From contig CAZRMT010000034.1 in NCBI GenBank assembly GCA_964601265.1, positions 1 through 16,389 on the forward strand: 16,389 bases of DNA, given 5' to 3'. A model generated the notes under the pieces. The model was not told the DNA's origin. It saw only the letters and a list, made by a program, of their open reading frames with translations, and did no database searches. The translations under genes were made by a program, and so were the position numbers. Positions 6,370 to 13,445 of this stretch are shown here, in pieces; the first letter of the stretch is position 1, and each line of letters starts with the position of its first letter. The DNA comes from UBA4675 sp964601265. GTDB lineage: Bacteria; Bacillota; Clostridia; Christensenellales; Borkfalkiaceae.

Positions 6370-7556
6370 GGGGAAGTCGGGTTAGTCGTTTGGCGTTTTT
6401 TATTGAAAAAAACGATTAAAACGACGGTGACGGCTATTAGTATTCCGTATACTGCGTTAAAGGTCATTCCCGTTTTAAATCCGAAAGAAGACGCAAGCGA
6501 ACCTAACACAAGAGGTCCCGTTAAACACCCTGCGTCGCCTAACAGCGCTAAAAAGGAAAACATTCTAGTTCCGCCGTTGACGTTCGATTTCGTGGTAAGG
6601 CTTAATATTCCCGGCCATAAAATTCCGATAGATAATCCCGCCACTATTATCCCTATTACCGATAAAGCCGTTACGTTTGAGGGTATACATAGAATTCCCG
6701 CAAAAGCGCATAGCGAACAAACTAAAAGCGTTACGGAAAGATTTAATTTGTTTCCGAGTATTCCGTAAAAAGTTCTCGACGACGCCATACAAAGCGCAAA
6801 CGCACACGTTCCGAGTAGGTCGCCCGTGGATTTATTCATTTTTAAAGTTTTTTCGGTGAAATACGAAATCCATTGAGCAAGTCCTTGTTCGATAGCGCCC
6901 GCAAAAGCAATGGCAAGCAACGCGCAAATAAAAACTTTGTTTTTAAAAAGCTTCGTTCCGCCCGAGCTTTCTTCGTCGGCGGACAACTCTTCTACGGGAG
7001 CTTTTATAAAAATAAGGGTACTTGCTAGCGGAACTATAAGCCAAATAAGCAAGGATAAGTACCACTTGCTTTTCGGTATAAAAACCATAAACAAGGTGCA
7101 ACCTAAAACGGTGAGAAGGTGTCCCCAACAGTAAAAAGAGTGAAGGAGCGACATTTTTGCCGATTTAGAGTTGAACGGTAAAGCTTCTACCATGGGCGAG
7201 GTTACCGTTTCGATAAGTCCTCCGCCAAAGCTCGAAAAAACTATCGCAACGATTATCGCTATAAAAGGTTTTACGAATTTTATCGTCAAGATAACGGATA
7301 AAAATCCGATAACAACGCAAGCGTTACATAAAAAAATGCAATTTTTATAACCTATTTTATCTGCTATTCTATATCCGAAAGCGTCTATTAAAAATTGAAC
7401 GGCAAAAATTAAAACGGTTAAAAAGGTGAGTTGTCGGAGCGTTATATCGTATAAATCGCTAAACGTCGTAAAGTAAAACGGAAAAACGTTAATTACTAAC
7501 GCTTGCATAAAAAAACAAAAACACGCACCCAAAAACGTAAGTTTATAATTTTTCAT
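6354..7556 (-). CDS. MFS transporter
   Basis: A 400-residue protein with about 12 hydrophobic helices. DAFGYRIADKIGYK (58-71) is the MFS motif A between helices 2 and 3. GGGLIETVTSPMVEALP (110-126) and LLHSFYCWGHLL (137-148) resemble the GxxxE and LHxxYG blocks of the fucose/hexose-type MFS branch, and a similar Glu-Trp-Tyr pattern (IEQGLAQWISYF) opens the second half. A sugar substrate is therefore possible but not shown. The ribosome site AGGA (plus-strand 7563-7566) is six bases from the ATG and sits inside a dispersed repeat copy. The stop codon sits inside another copy, so the gene is bracketed by direct repeats. No clear promoter of its own was seen; it may depend on read-through from serS. 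It points away from the glycosyltransferase operon and need not be linked to it. Confidence 0.85.
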   Translation of the reverse strand: MKNYKLTFLGACFCFFMQALVINVFPFYFTTFSDLYDITLRQLTFLTVLIFAVQFLIDAFGYRIADKIGYKNCIFLCNACVVIGFLSVILTIKFVKPFIAIIVAIVFSSFGGGLIETVTSPMVEALPFNSKSAKMSLLHSFYCWGHLLTVLGCTLFMVFIPKSKWYLSLLIWLIVPLASTLIFIKAPVEELSADEESSGGTKLFKNKVFICALLAIAFAGAIEQGLAQWISYFTEKTLKMNKSTGDLLGTCAFALCMASSRTFYGILGNKLNLSVTLLVCSLCAFAGILCIPSNVTALSVIGIIVAGLSIGILWPGILSLTTKSNVNGGTRMFSFLALLGDAGCLTGPLVLGSLASSFGFKTGMTFNAVYGILIAVTVVLIVFFNKKRQTTNPTSPKTDL

Positions 7557-7580
7557 AAGTCGTCCTATAAGTCGATAAAA
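7557..7580 (+). repeat. Dispersed AAGTCG repeat, copy B
   Basis: AAGTCG, TCCTAT, AAGTCG, ATAAAA. It starts at the base next to the MFS start codon and, read on the minus strand, carries that gene's AGGA ribosome site. CTATAAGTCGATAAAA is identical over 16 bases to copy C at 12284-12306. Confidence 0.65.
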
Positions 7581-7618
7581 TATAAGCGTAACTATTCCTA
7601 TAAGGGGATAATTACGCT
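7575..7618 (-). terminator. Probable serS terminator
   Basis: Read on the minus strand, AGCGTAA (plus 7612-7618) and TTACGCT (plus 7585-7591) close a long hairpin whose stem continues inward for four more pairs, then a mismatch and two G-C pairs. It is followed by TATATTTTAT. It begins 13 bases after the serS stop codon. The run is not pure T, so termination may be partial, which would let some transcription reach the MFS gene. Confidence 0.6.
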
Positions 7619-7630
7619 CAAAAAGTAAAA

Positions 7631-8914
7631 TTATTTAATAATTTCCTGTCCGCCCATAAACTTTCTCAAAACTTCGGGTACGGTTACGGAGCCGTCTGCG
7701 TTTTGATATTGTTCTACTATTGCGGGCATTATTCTGCTGGTTGCAAGACCGCTACCGTTAAGCGTGTGAACGAAATTTGTTTTTCCCGTTGCACCGTCGC
7801 GGTATCTCGTGTTGTTTCTTCTCGCCTGATAATCGTTTGCGTTGGACACGGAGCTGACTTCTTTGTATATTCCCATACTGGGTATCCATACTTCAACGTC
7901 GTAGGTTCTTGCCATACTTGCGGAGCAGTCGCCTGCGGCGAGTTTGGAAAGTCTGAAATGTAAACCGAGTTTTTCGACGAGCGAGCAAGCCTTGTTTACG
8001 AGTTCTTCGAATGCCTCTTTGCTGTGGTCGGGGTGAGCGTATTGAACCATTTCGACCTTATCGAATTGGTGACCTCTTATCATTCCTCTTTCTTCGCTTC
8101 TGTAACTTCCCGCTTCTTTACGGTAGCAAGGAGTGTAAGCGAAATATTTCATAGGAAGTTTAGATTCGTCCAAAATTTCTCCCGCATACATATTGACCAA
8201 AGCCGTCTCTGCGGTAGGTAACATAAATTTAGATTTTTTAATATCGTTTTCTTCGTCTTTTATCCAATAAACTTCGTCGGAGAATTTGGGGAATTGTCCT
8301 GCGCCGAATCCGCAGTTATAACCGAGCATATGAGGGGGAATAATGAATTCGTATCCGTCCGCTAAATGTTCGCTTACGAAAAAGTTGAGTAAAGCCCATT
8401 CTAAACGAGAGCCTGCCCCACGATAAATCCAATAACCGTTACCCGAAAGTTTAACGCCTCTTTCATAGTCTATCATTCCGAGGTTGGTACATAAATCGAC
8501 ATGGTTTTTCGCTTCGAAGTCGAATTCGGGTTTTTTGCCGAAAACTTTTACTACTTGGTTGTTTTCTTTTTCGCCGGGAAGTAAGTCTTCGTCGGGGAGG
8601 TTGGGAAGTTTTGCGACAAAATCGAAAATAGCGCTATCCAAAGCTTTAAGCTGTTCGTCGTATTTCGCTATCGTTTCGCCGATTTCTCTCATTTCGGCAA
8701 AGATAGGTTCAACGGGTTTTCCCTCTTTTTTAAGTGCGGGAATACTTTGAGAAACTTTATTTCTTTTTGCTTTAAGCTGTTCGCTTTCGCCTATTATGGT
8801 TTTTCTTTGTTCGTTGAGCGATAAAAGTTCGCTAAAATCAACGACGCAACCTTTTTTTGCAAGTCTTTCTTGTATCGCTTGCGGGTTTTCGGTAATTAGT
8901 TTAATATCGAGCAT
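7631..8914 (-). CDS. serS: Seryl-tRNA synthetase
   Basis: A 427-residue class II synthetase of normal length that charges tRNA-Ser with serine in the cytoplasm. Residues about 28-100 form the charged, helical antiparallel coiled-coil arm that grips the long variable arm of tRNA-Ser. The catalytic domain has TAET (234-237), motif 2 with CYRKEAGS and RGMIRGHQFDKVE (263-288), and motif 3 NGSGLATSR (386-394) with the ATP-binding Arg. The ribosome site AAGGAA (plus-strand 8923-8928) lies eight bases before the ATG. It is divergent from cysS. The predicted leader is only about 25 nt, so there is no room for a T-box, although serS is often T-box controlled in Firmicutes. Confidence 0.97.
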   Translation of the reverse strand: MLDIKLITENPQAIQERLAKKGCVVDFSELLSLNEQRKTIIGESEQLKAKRNKVSQSIPALKKEGKPVEPIFAEMREIGETIAKYDEQLKALDSAIFDFVAKLPNLPDEDLLPGEKENNQVVKVFGKKPEFDFEAKNHVDLCTNLGMIDYERGVKLSGNGYWIYRGAGSRLEWALLNFFVSEHLADGYEFIIPPHMLGYNCGFGAGQFPKFSDEVYWIKDEENDIKKSKFMLPTAETALVNMYAGEILDESKLPMKYFAYTPCYRKEAGSYRSEERGMIRGHQFDKVEMVQYAHPDHSKEAFEELVNKACSLVEKLGLHFRLSKLAAGDCSASMARTYDVEVWIPSMGIYKEVSSVSNANDYQARRNNTRYRDGATGKTNFVHTLNGSGLATSRIMPAIVEQYQNADGSVTVPEVLRKFMGGQEIIK

Positions 8915-8945
8915 TTTTCTTCTTCCTTATTCTTTGATTGTATAA

Positions 8946-8974
8946 AGTATATAACTTTTCGATTTTTTTTGCAA
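8946..8974 (-). promoter_or_regulatory. Predicted serS promoter
   Basis: On the minus strand, TTGCAA (plus 8969-8974) and TATACT (plus 8946-8951) are 17 bases apart. A run of ten A stands directly upstream of the -35 and could act as an UP element, and the spacer also opens with an A-run. Transcription would start near 8939. Confidence 0.72.
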
Positions 8975-9010
8975 TTTTTTTTTTATTGTTTTTCAACTTA
9001 ATTAAAAATA

Positions 9011-9039
9011 TTGCAAAAAATATTCCGTTGTGGTAAAAT
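9011..9039 (+). promoter_or_regulatory. Predicted cysS operon promoter with extended -10
   Basis: TTGCAA (9011-9016) and TAAAAT (9034-9039) are 17 bases apart, with TG at 9031-9032 one base before the -10. Transcription would start near 9046, giving a leader of about 45 nt. It likely drives the whole run of genes from cysS to ricT, as no later promoter is evident before galE. Confidence 0.75.
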
Positions 9040-9090
9040 TATACTTGTATATTTATAATAGAGTAGTATGTACTGTTAAAGGAGAGATAA

Positions 9091-10473
9091 ATGAAGTTCT
9101 ACAATACTTTAAGCGGTAAAAAGGAGAATTTTACGCCTTGTGACGGAAGTAACGAGGTAAGAATGTATTCTTGCGGACTTACCGTTTATAATTACGCTCA
9201 TATAGGGAATTTAAGGACTTATATTTTTATGGATTTGCTTCGTCGCGCGTTAAAATACGAAGGGTACGAAGTTAAGGGCGTTATGAACATTACCGACGTA
9301 GGACATTTGACCGACGACGGCGATAACGGCGAAGATAAAATGGAAAAAAGGGCGAAAGCGCTTAAAATAGACCCGTGGGAAATAGCCAAGCGTTATACGG
9401 AAGCCTTTTTAAAAGATTTCGACAGACTTAATATCGGCAAACCCGAAATAATCTGTAAAGCGACCGACCACATAAAAGAAATGGAAGAATTCGTTATGGA
9501 TTTAGTCGAAAAGGGTTACGGATACGAAACGAGCGACGGAATTTATTACGATATTTCCAAGTTTCCGCAATACGGAATGTTGTCAAAGTCCAAGGCGGAC
9601 GACAGGCAAGCGGGGGCAAGAGTGGAGGTTAACGACGAAAAACGCAATCCTTACGACTTTGCTCTTTGGAAGAAAGCTCCGAAAGAACACATAATGCAAT
9701 GGGAAAGCCCGTGGGGTATGGGTTACCCCGGGTGGCATATAGAATGTTCGACGATGAGTAGAAAATATTTGGGCGACGAGTTCGATATTCACACGGGCGG
9801 AGTCGACCATATTCCGATTCATCACGAAAACGAAATAGCGCAAAGCTACGCCGAAACGGGTAAAATTCCCGCAAAATTCTGGATGCACGGCGAGTTTATG
9901 CTTGTGGACGGCGGAAAAATGAGTAAATCGCTAGGCAACGTATACACCGTGAGCGAGCTTGAAGAAAAAGGCTATACGCCTATGGTTTTCAGATATTTTT
10001 GCCTTAACACCCATTACCGCAAAAAGCTCAACTTTACTTTCGAGGCAATGGACGGAGCGAAAGCGGGATACGAGAGATTATGTTCGGCGTTGTTAAAGCA
10101 TAAACGTAGCGACGCCGTCGTCGAAAGCGAAGTTTTGGAAAAATACGAGAAACAGTTTAACGACGCCATAAGCGACGACTTAAACGTTCCCGAAGCGTTA
10201 GGCGTGTTGTGGACTATGTTAAAGGAAACGCCCGCTAAAAATATTTACGAAAAAGCGTTGAAGTTCGATAAAGTGTTGGGTTTAAAACTTGACGAAATAA
10301 AAGAAAAAGAAGAAAGCGAAATCCCCGCCGAGATTTATGCTCTTGCCGAAGAAATGCAAAAGGCGAGAGCGGTAAAAAATTGGGCGGTAGCGGACGAAGC
10401 GAGAGCTAAAATAACCGAAATGGGTTATATTGTCAAAAACACTCCGTCAGGATACGAAATAAACAAGAAATAA
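9091..10473 (+). CDS. cysS: Cysteinyl-tRNA synthetase
   Basis: A 460-residue class I synthetase of usual length that charges tRNA-Cys with cysteine. The N-terminal Rossmann fold has CGLTVYNYAHIGN, with the HIGH-type signature HIGN at 37-40, and KMSKS at 276-280. The zinc that selects the cysteine thiol is bound by C28, C219, H244 and E248, in the same order and spacing as the E. coli enzyme. The C-terminal part (about 350-450) is the helical DALR-like anticodon region. AAAGGAGAG (9078-9086) is a strong ribosome site. alaS starts 21 bases after its stop. The short leader leaves no space for a T-box. Confidence 0.97.
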   Translation: MKFYNTLSGKKENFTPCDGSNEVRMYSCGLTVYNYAHIGNLRTYIFMDLLRRALKYEGYEVKGVMNITDVGHLTDDGDNGEDKMEKRAKALKIDPWEIAKRYTEAFLKDFDRLNIGKPEIICKATDHIKEMEEFVMDLVEKGYGYETSDGIYYDISKFPQYGMLSKSKADDRQAGARVEVNDEKRNPYDFALWKKAPKEHIMQWESPWGMGYPGWHIECSTMSRKYLGDEFDIHTGGVDHIPIHHENEIAQSYAETGKIPAKFWMHGEFMLVDGGKMSKSLGNVYTVSELEEKGYTPMVFRYFCLNTHYRKKLNFTFEAMDGAKAGYERLCSALLKHKRSDAVVESEVLEKYEKQFNDAISDDLNVPEALGVLWTMLKETPAKNIYEKALKFDKVLGLKLDEIKEKEESEIPAEIYALAEEMQKARAVKNWAVADEARAKITEMGYIVKNTPSGYEINKK

Positions 10474-10494
10474 CGATTATAGGGAGAAAAGACA

Positions 10495-12285
10495 ATGAAA
10501 AACATCAATAGCGAAACGTTAAGAGAAATGTACCTTAACTTTTTCAAAAGTAAAGGACATCATATAGTAGACAGTGCGTCCCTTATACCCGAAAACGATC
10601 CGTCGGTTTTGTTTACAACGGCGGGTATGCACCCCTTGGTGCCTTATCTTTTAGGTGAAAAACACCCTGCGGGGAAAAGACTTACCGACTGCCAAAAATG
10701 CGTTAGAACGGGCGACATAGAAGAAGTGGGCGATTCTTCGCACTGTACCTTTTTCGAAATGCTCGGAAATTGGTCGCTCGGCGACTACTTTAAAGAAGAA
10801 GCGATTTCTTGGAGCTACGAATTTTTAACAGATGAAAAATATTTAGGTATTCCCAAAGAAAAACTCGCCGTAACCGTGTTTGCGGGCGACGACGACGCTC
10901 AAAGGGACGAGCTTTCGGCATCCATTTGGGAAAAATGCGGAATACCAAAGGAAAAAATATTCTTTTTACCAAAGAAAAACAACTGGTGGATTGCGGGTAA
11001 AACGGGACCTTGCGGACCCGACACCGAAATGTTTATCGACAGAGGTTATCCGCCTTGTTCGCCTACTTGTTCCCCCGCTTGCGACTGCGGTAAATATTTG
11101 GAGATTTGGAACGACGTATTTATGGAGTTCTACCGTGACGAAAACGGAAATTATTCTAAATTAAAGCAAAGAAACGTCGACACGGGTATGGGACTTGACA
11201 GAACTATAAGTATTCTTAACGGCAAGTCGTCCGTTTACGAAACCGATTTGTTCGATTTGGCGAGAGAAAAGCTATGCGTTCTTACGGGAAAAGAATACGG
11301 AAAGGACGAAGAAACGACTAAGGCGTTTAGAATAATTTTAGACCACGTGAGAACGGCTGTTTTTATGCTTGGCGATAAAAACGGAATAGTTCCGTCCAAC
11401 GTTGACCAAGGTTACGTTTTAAGAAGACTTATAAGAAGGGCGGTAAGGTTTGGTAGAAAGTTAGACCTTCCCGAAAAGAGTTTGTCCGAAATAGCCGAGT
11501 GCTTTATCGAAAAATACAAGTCGGTTTACCCCGAGCTTGAAGTAAACGCCGAAAAAATAAAATCCGAGCTTAATAAGGAAGAGGAGAAATTTTCTAAAAC
11601 TTTGGTAGACGGATTAAAAGAATTCAACAAAGTAATAACCCATATTCAAGGCAACGTGTTCCCGGGGAAAACTGCGTTCCGTTTATACGATACGTTCGGT
11701 TTCCCGTTGGAAATTACCGTAGAACTTGCGAAAGAGCAAGGCTTTACCGTCGACGAAGAGGGATACAAAAAGGCTCAAGCGGAACATCAGGCGAAATCGG
11801 CTATGGGCGGAGAGCAAAAATTTAAAGGCGGACTTGCCGAAAGCAACGAAGAAACCGCGCGTTTGCATACCGCAACGCACCTTTTACAAGCGGGACTCAG
11901 AAGAGTGCTTTCGCCAACCGTTTGTCAAAAAGGTTCTAATATTACCGTGGAAAGGTTACGTTTCGATTTTAACTTCGAGCGTCCTATGACGAAAGAGGAA
12001 ATAGCCGAGGTTGAAAAATTCGTAAACGAGGCGATACAAGCGGGCGTTAACGTAGAAATGCAAGAAATGTCGCTTGAACAAGCAAAGGAAAGCGGAGCGA
12101 CGGGACTGTTTGAAAGCAAGTACGGAGAAAACGTAAAGGTTTACACTATCGGCAAATATTCCAAGGAAATTTGCGGAGGTCCGCACGCCAAAAACACCGC
12201 CGAGCTTGGACAGTTCAAAATTATTAAAGAACAATCCTCGTCTGCGGGAATAAGACGTATAAAAGCAGTAATAATTCACGATTAA
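10495..12285 (+). CDS. alaS: Alanyl-tRNA synthetase, short form
   Basis: Charges tRNA-Ala and clears mischarged products. At 596 residues it is far below the usual ~870. Residues 1-240 are the class II catalytic core, with PSVLFTTAGMHPLVPYLLG, the FFEMLGNWSLGDYF block and TGMGLDRT. Residues about 250-440 are the tRNA-recognition region. The editing domain follows almost directly, with zinc ligands H458 and H462 (HTATH) and C560 and H564 (CGGPH). In E. coli the first editing His is near 564, so about 100 residues, the beta-barrel region, are missing here, as is the whole C-terminal C-Ala domain. A cysteine cluster (C188, C192, C196, C198) sits in the core. The length and editing-domain sequence recall the short enzymes of Patescibacteria (from memory). 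The reading frame is clean to a TAA lying at a dispersed repeat. RBS AGGGAG at 10481-10486. Confidence 0.95.
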   Translation: MKNINSETLREMYLNFFKSKGHHIVDSASLIPENDPSVLFTTAGMHPLVPYLLGEKHPAGKRLTDCQKCVRTGDIEEVGDSSHCTFFEMLGNWSLGDYFKEEAISWSYEFLTDEKYLGIPKEKLAVTVFAGDDDAQRDELSASIWEKCGIPKEKIFFLPKKNNWWIAGKTGPCGPDTEMFIDRGYPPCSPTCSPACDCGKYLEIWNDVFMEFYRDENGNYSKLKQRNVDTGMGLDRTISILNGKSSVYETDLFDLAREKLCVLTGKEYGKDEETTKAFRIILDHVRTAVFMLGDKNGIVPSNVDQGYVLRRLIRRAVRFGRKLDLPEKSLSEIAECFIEKYKSVYPELEVNAEKIKSELNKEEEKFSKTLVDGLKEFNKVITHIQGNVFPGKTAFRLYDTFGFPLEITVELAKEQGFTVDEEGYKKAQAEHQAKSAMGGEQKFKGGLAESNEETARLHTATHLLQAGLRRVLSPTVCQKGSNITVERLRFDFNFERPMTKEEIAEVEKFVNEAIQAGVNVEMQEMSLEQAKESGATGLFESKYGENVKVYTIGKYSKEICGGPHAKNTAELGQFKIIKEQSSSAGIRRIKAVIIHD

Positions 12286-12306
12286 GTCGGCTATAAGTCG
12301 ATAAAA
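12284..12306 (+). repeat. Dispersed AAGTCG repeat, copy C
   Basis: AAGTCG, GCTAT, AAGTCG, ATAAAA. The first two bases are part of the alaS stop codon (TAA 12283-12285). It lies between alaS and greA and is one base shorter in the middle than copies A and B. Confidence 0.65.
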
Positions 12307-12337
12307 ATAAAAAAATAAACCATTAAGGAGAATAAAA

Positions 12338-12814
12338 ATGGCTGAAGAAAATAAATTTTATCTTACCGAAGAGGGTTTTAAAGAAGCGCAGGAAAGACTC
12401 AATTATTTAAAAAACGTAGCTAATCCCGAAGTTATCGAGAGAATAAAAATCGCAAAAGAACAAGGCGACTTGTCCGAAAACGCAGAGTATCACGCGGCGA
12501 GAGAGGAACAAGGAAAAATTAACGGCGAAATACAAGATTTAGAGTATACTTTAAAGTACGCCGTAATCATTAAAAAGGGTTCCAGCGATAAAGTTTCTAT
12601 CGGTTGTAAGGTAACGGTTTTAGATATGGAGTTTAACGAAGAATCCGTTTACCATATTGTAGGAACGACCGAAACCGATTTAAAATCGGGAAAAATTTCC
12701 AACGAGTCGGCTTTGGGCGAGGCGTTAATCGGAGCAAAGAAAAACGACGTGGTTACCGTAAAAGCGCCTAACGGCAGTTACGAAGTAAAAGTTCTTGAAA
12801 TAGCGCAAGACTAA
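12338..12814 (+). CDS. greA: Transcription elongation factor GreA
   Basis: A 158-residue protein of standard GreA length. It rescues backtracked RNA polymerase by inserting its N-terminal coiled coil into the secondary channel and stimulating transcript cleavage. Residues 1-78 form the coiled coil, with the GDLSENAEYHAAREEQ tip at 43-58, whose D44 and E47 are the conserved acidic residues that help hold the catalytic metal. Residues 80-158 are the FKBP-like domain, with GCKVTV and the closing LGEALIGAKKND region. AAGGAG (12325-12330) precedes the ATG by seven bases. The tmk start lies one base beyond its stop. Placement beside alaS and tmk, rather than the frequent lysS, is a local arrangement. 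Confidence 0.97.
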   Translation: MAEENKFYLTEEGFKEAQERLNYLKNVANPEVIERIKIAKEQGDLSENAEYHAAREEQGKINGEIQDLEYTLKYAVIIKKGSSDKVSIGCKVTVLDMEFNEESVYHIVGTTETDLKSGKISNESALGEALIGAKKNDVVTVKAPNGSYEVKVLEIAQD

Positions 12815-12815
12815 A

Positions 12816-13445
12816 ATGAGAGGAAAATTCGTTAGCGTGGAGGGGTGCGAAGGCGCAGGAAAATCCACGCAAGTAAGACTTTTATGCGAATATCTTACCG
12901 AGCATAAAATAGAATATTTTTTCACGAGAGAGCCGGGCGGAACGGATATAGGCGAACAGATAAGGGGCGTAATTTTAAATAAAGACAATAAAGAAATGTC
13001 GCCCGAATGCGAAGCGTTGCTTTATTCCGCCAGCAGAGCGCAACTTTTAAGAGAAAAAGTATTGCCCGAGCTTGAAAAGGGCAAGCTTGTTATACTTGAC
13101 AGGTATTACGATTCTTCTTTTGCCTATCAAGCCTACGCAAGAGGTTTGGGCGAAGACTATATTGCTAAAATAAACGAATTCGCTTTAACTTCGGGAGTGC
13201 CCGACTTAACGTTGTTTTTGGATATTAACCCCGTAGAGGCGTTTTCGAGAAAGGGCGGAGTGGATAAAAACGACAGAATAGAGTTGTCGGGACTTGGTTT
13301 TCACGAAAAGGTGTATAAGGGATATAAAGCGATACAGCAAAAAAATCCCGAACGCATTATTTCGGTAAATTGTTTCGGAAGTAAATTCGACACGCATAAA
13401 AACATAATCGCATTGCTGAAAGAAAAAGGGATAATAGATGTATAA
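12816..13445 (+). CDS. tmk: Thymidylate kinase
   Basis: A 209-residue kinase of normal length that phosphorylates dTMP to dTDP with ATP for DNA synthesis. The P-loop is GCEGAGKST (10-18), the DRY motif with surrounding substrate residues is DRYYDSSFAYQAYARG (95-110), and the lid is the basic stretch RKGGVDKNDR at 145-154. The ATG lies one base after the greA stop and no Shine-Dalgarno site is visible, so translation probably depends on coupling to greA. The end overlaps holB by eight bases. In Bacillus, tmk is followed by yaaQ, yaaR, holB and yaaT; here yaaQ and yaaR are absent. Confidence 0.96.
   Translation: MRGKFVSVEGCEGAGKSTQVRLLCEYLTEHKIEYFFTREPGGTDIGEQIRGVILNKDNKEMSPECEALLYSASRAQLLREKVLPELEKGKLVILDRYYDSSFAYQAYARGLGEDYIAKINEFALTSGVPDLTLFLDINPVEAFSRKGGVDKNDRIELSGLGFHEKVYKGYKAIQQKNPERIISVNCFGSKFDTHKNIIALLKEKGIIDV

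Noticed and set aside
6403..6768. Plus-strand open frame of 121 codons inside the MFS gene
   Set aside because: It is antisense to a clear MFS coding frame, has no ribosome site and no recognisable domain. The same holds for other antisense frames within holB, serS, cysS, alaS and galE.
6346..7580. Insertion sequence or transposon around the MFS gene
   Set aside because: The flanking repeats are direct, short and also found at 12284; no transposase or terminal inverted repeats are present. Kept only as a dispersed-repeat observation.
8915..9090. T-box riboswitch upstream of serS or cysS
   Set aside because: Too little space given the predicted promoters, and no T-box consensus or terminator-antiterminator pair is visible.
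11980..12290. AlaRS truncated by frameshift or premature stop
   Set aside because: The editing domain is complete to its final residues, and the sequence after the stop is a repeat, a ribosome site and greA, with no leftover C-Ala coding in any frame. The short form looks native.
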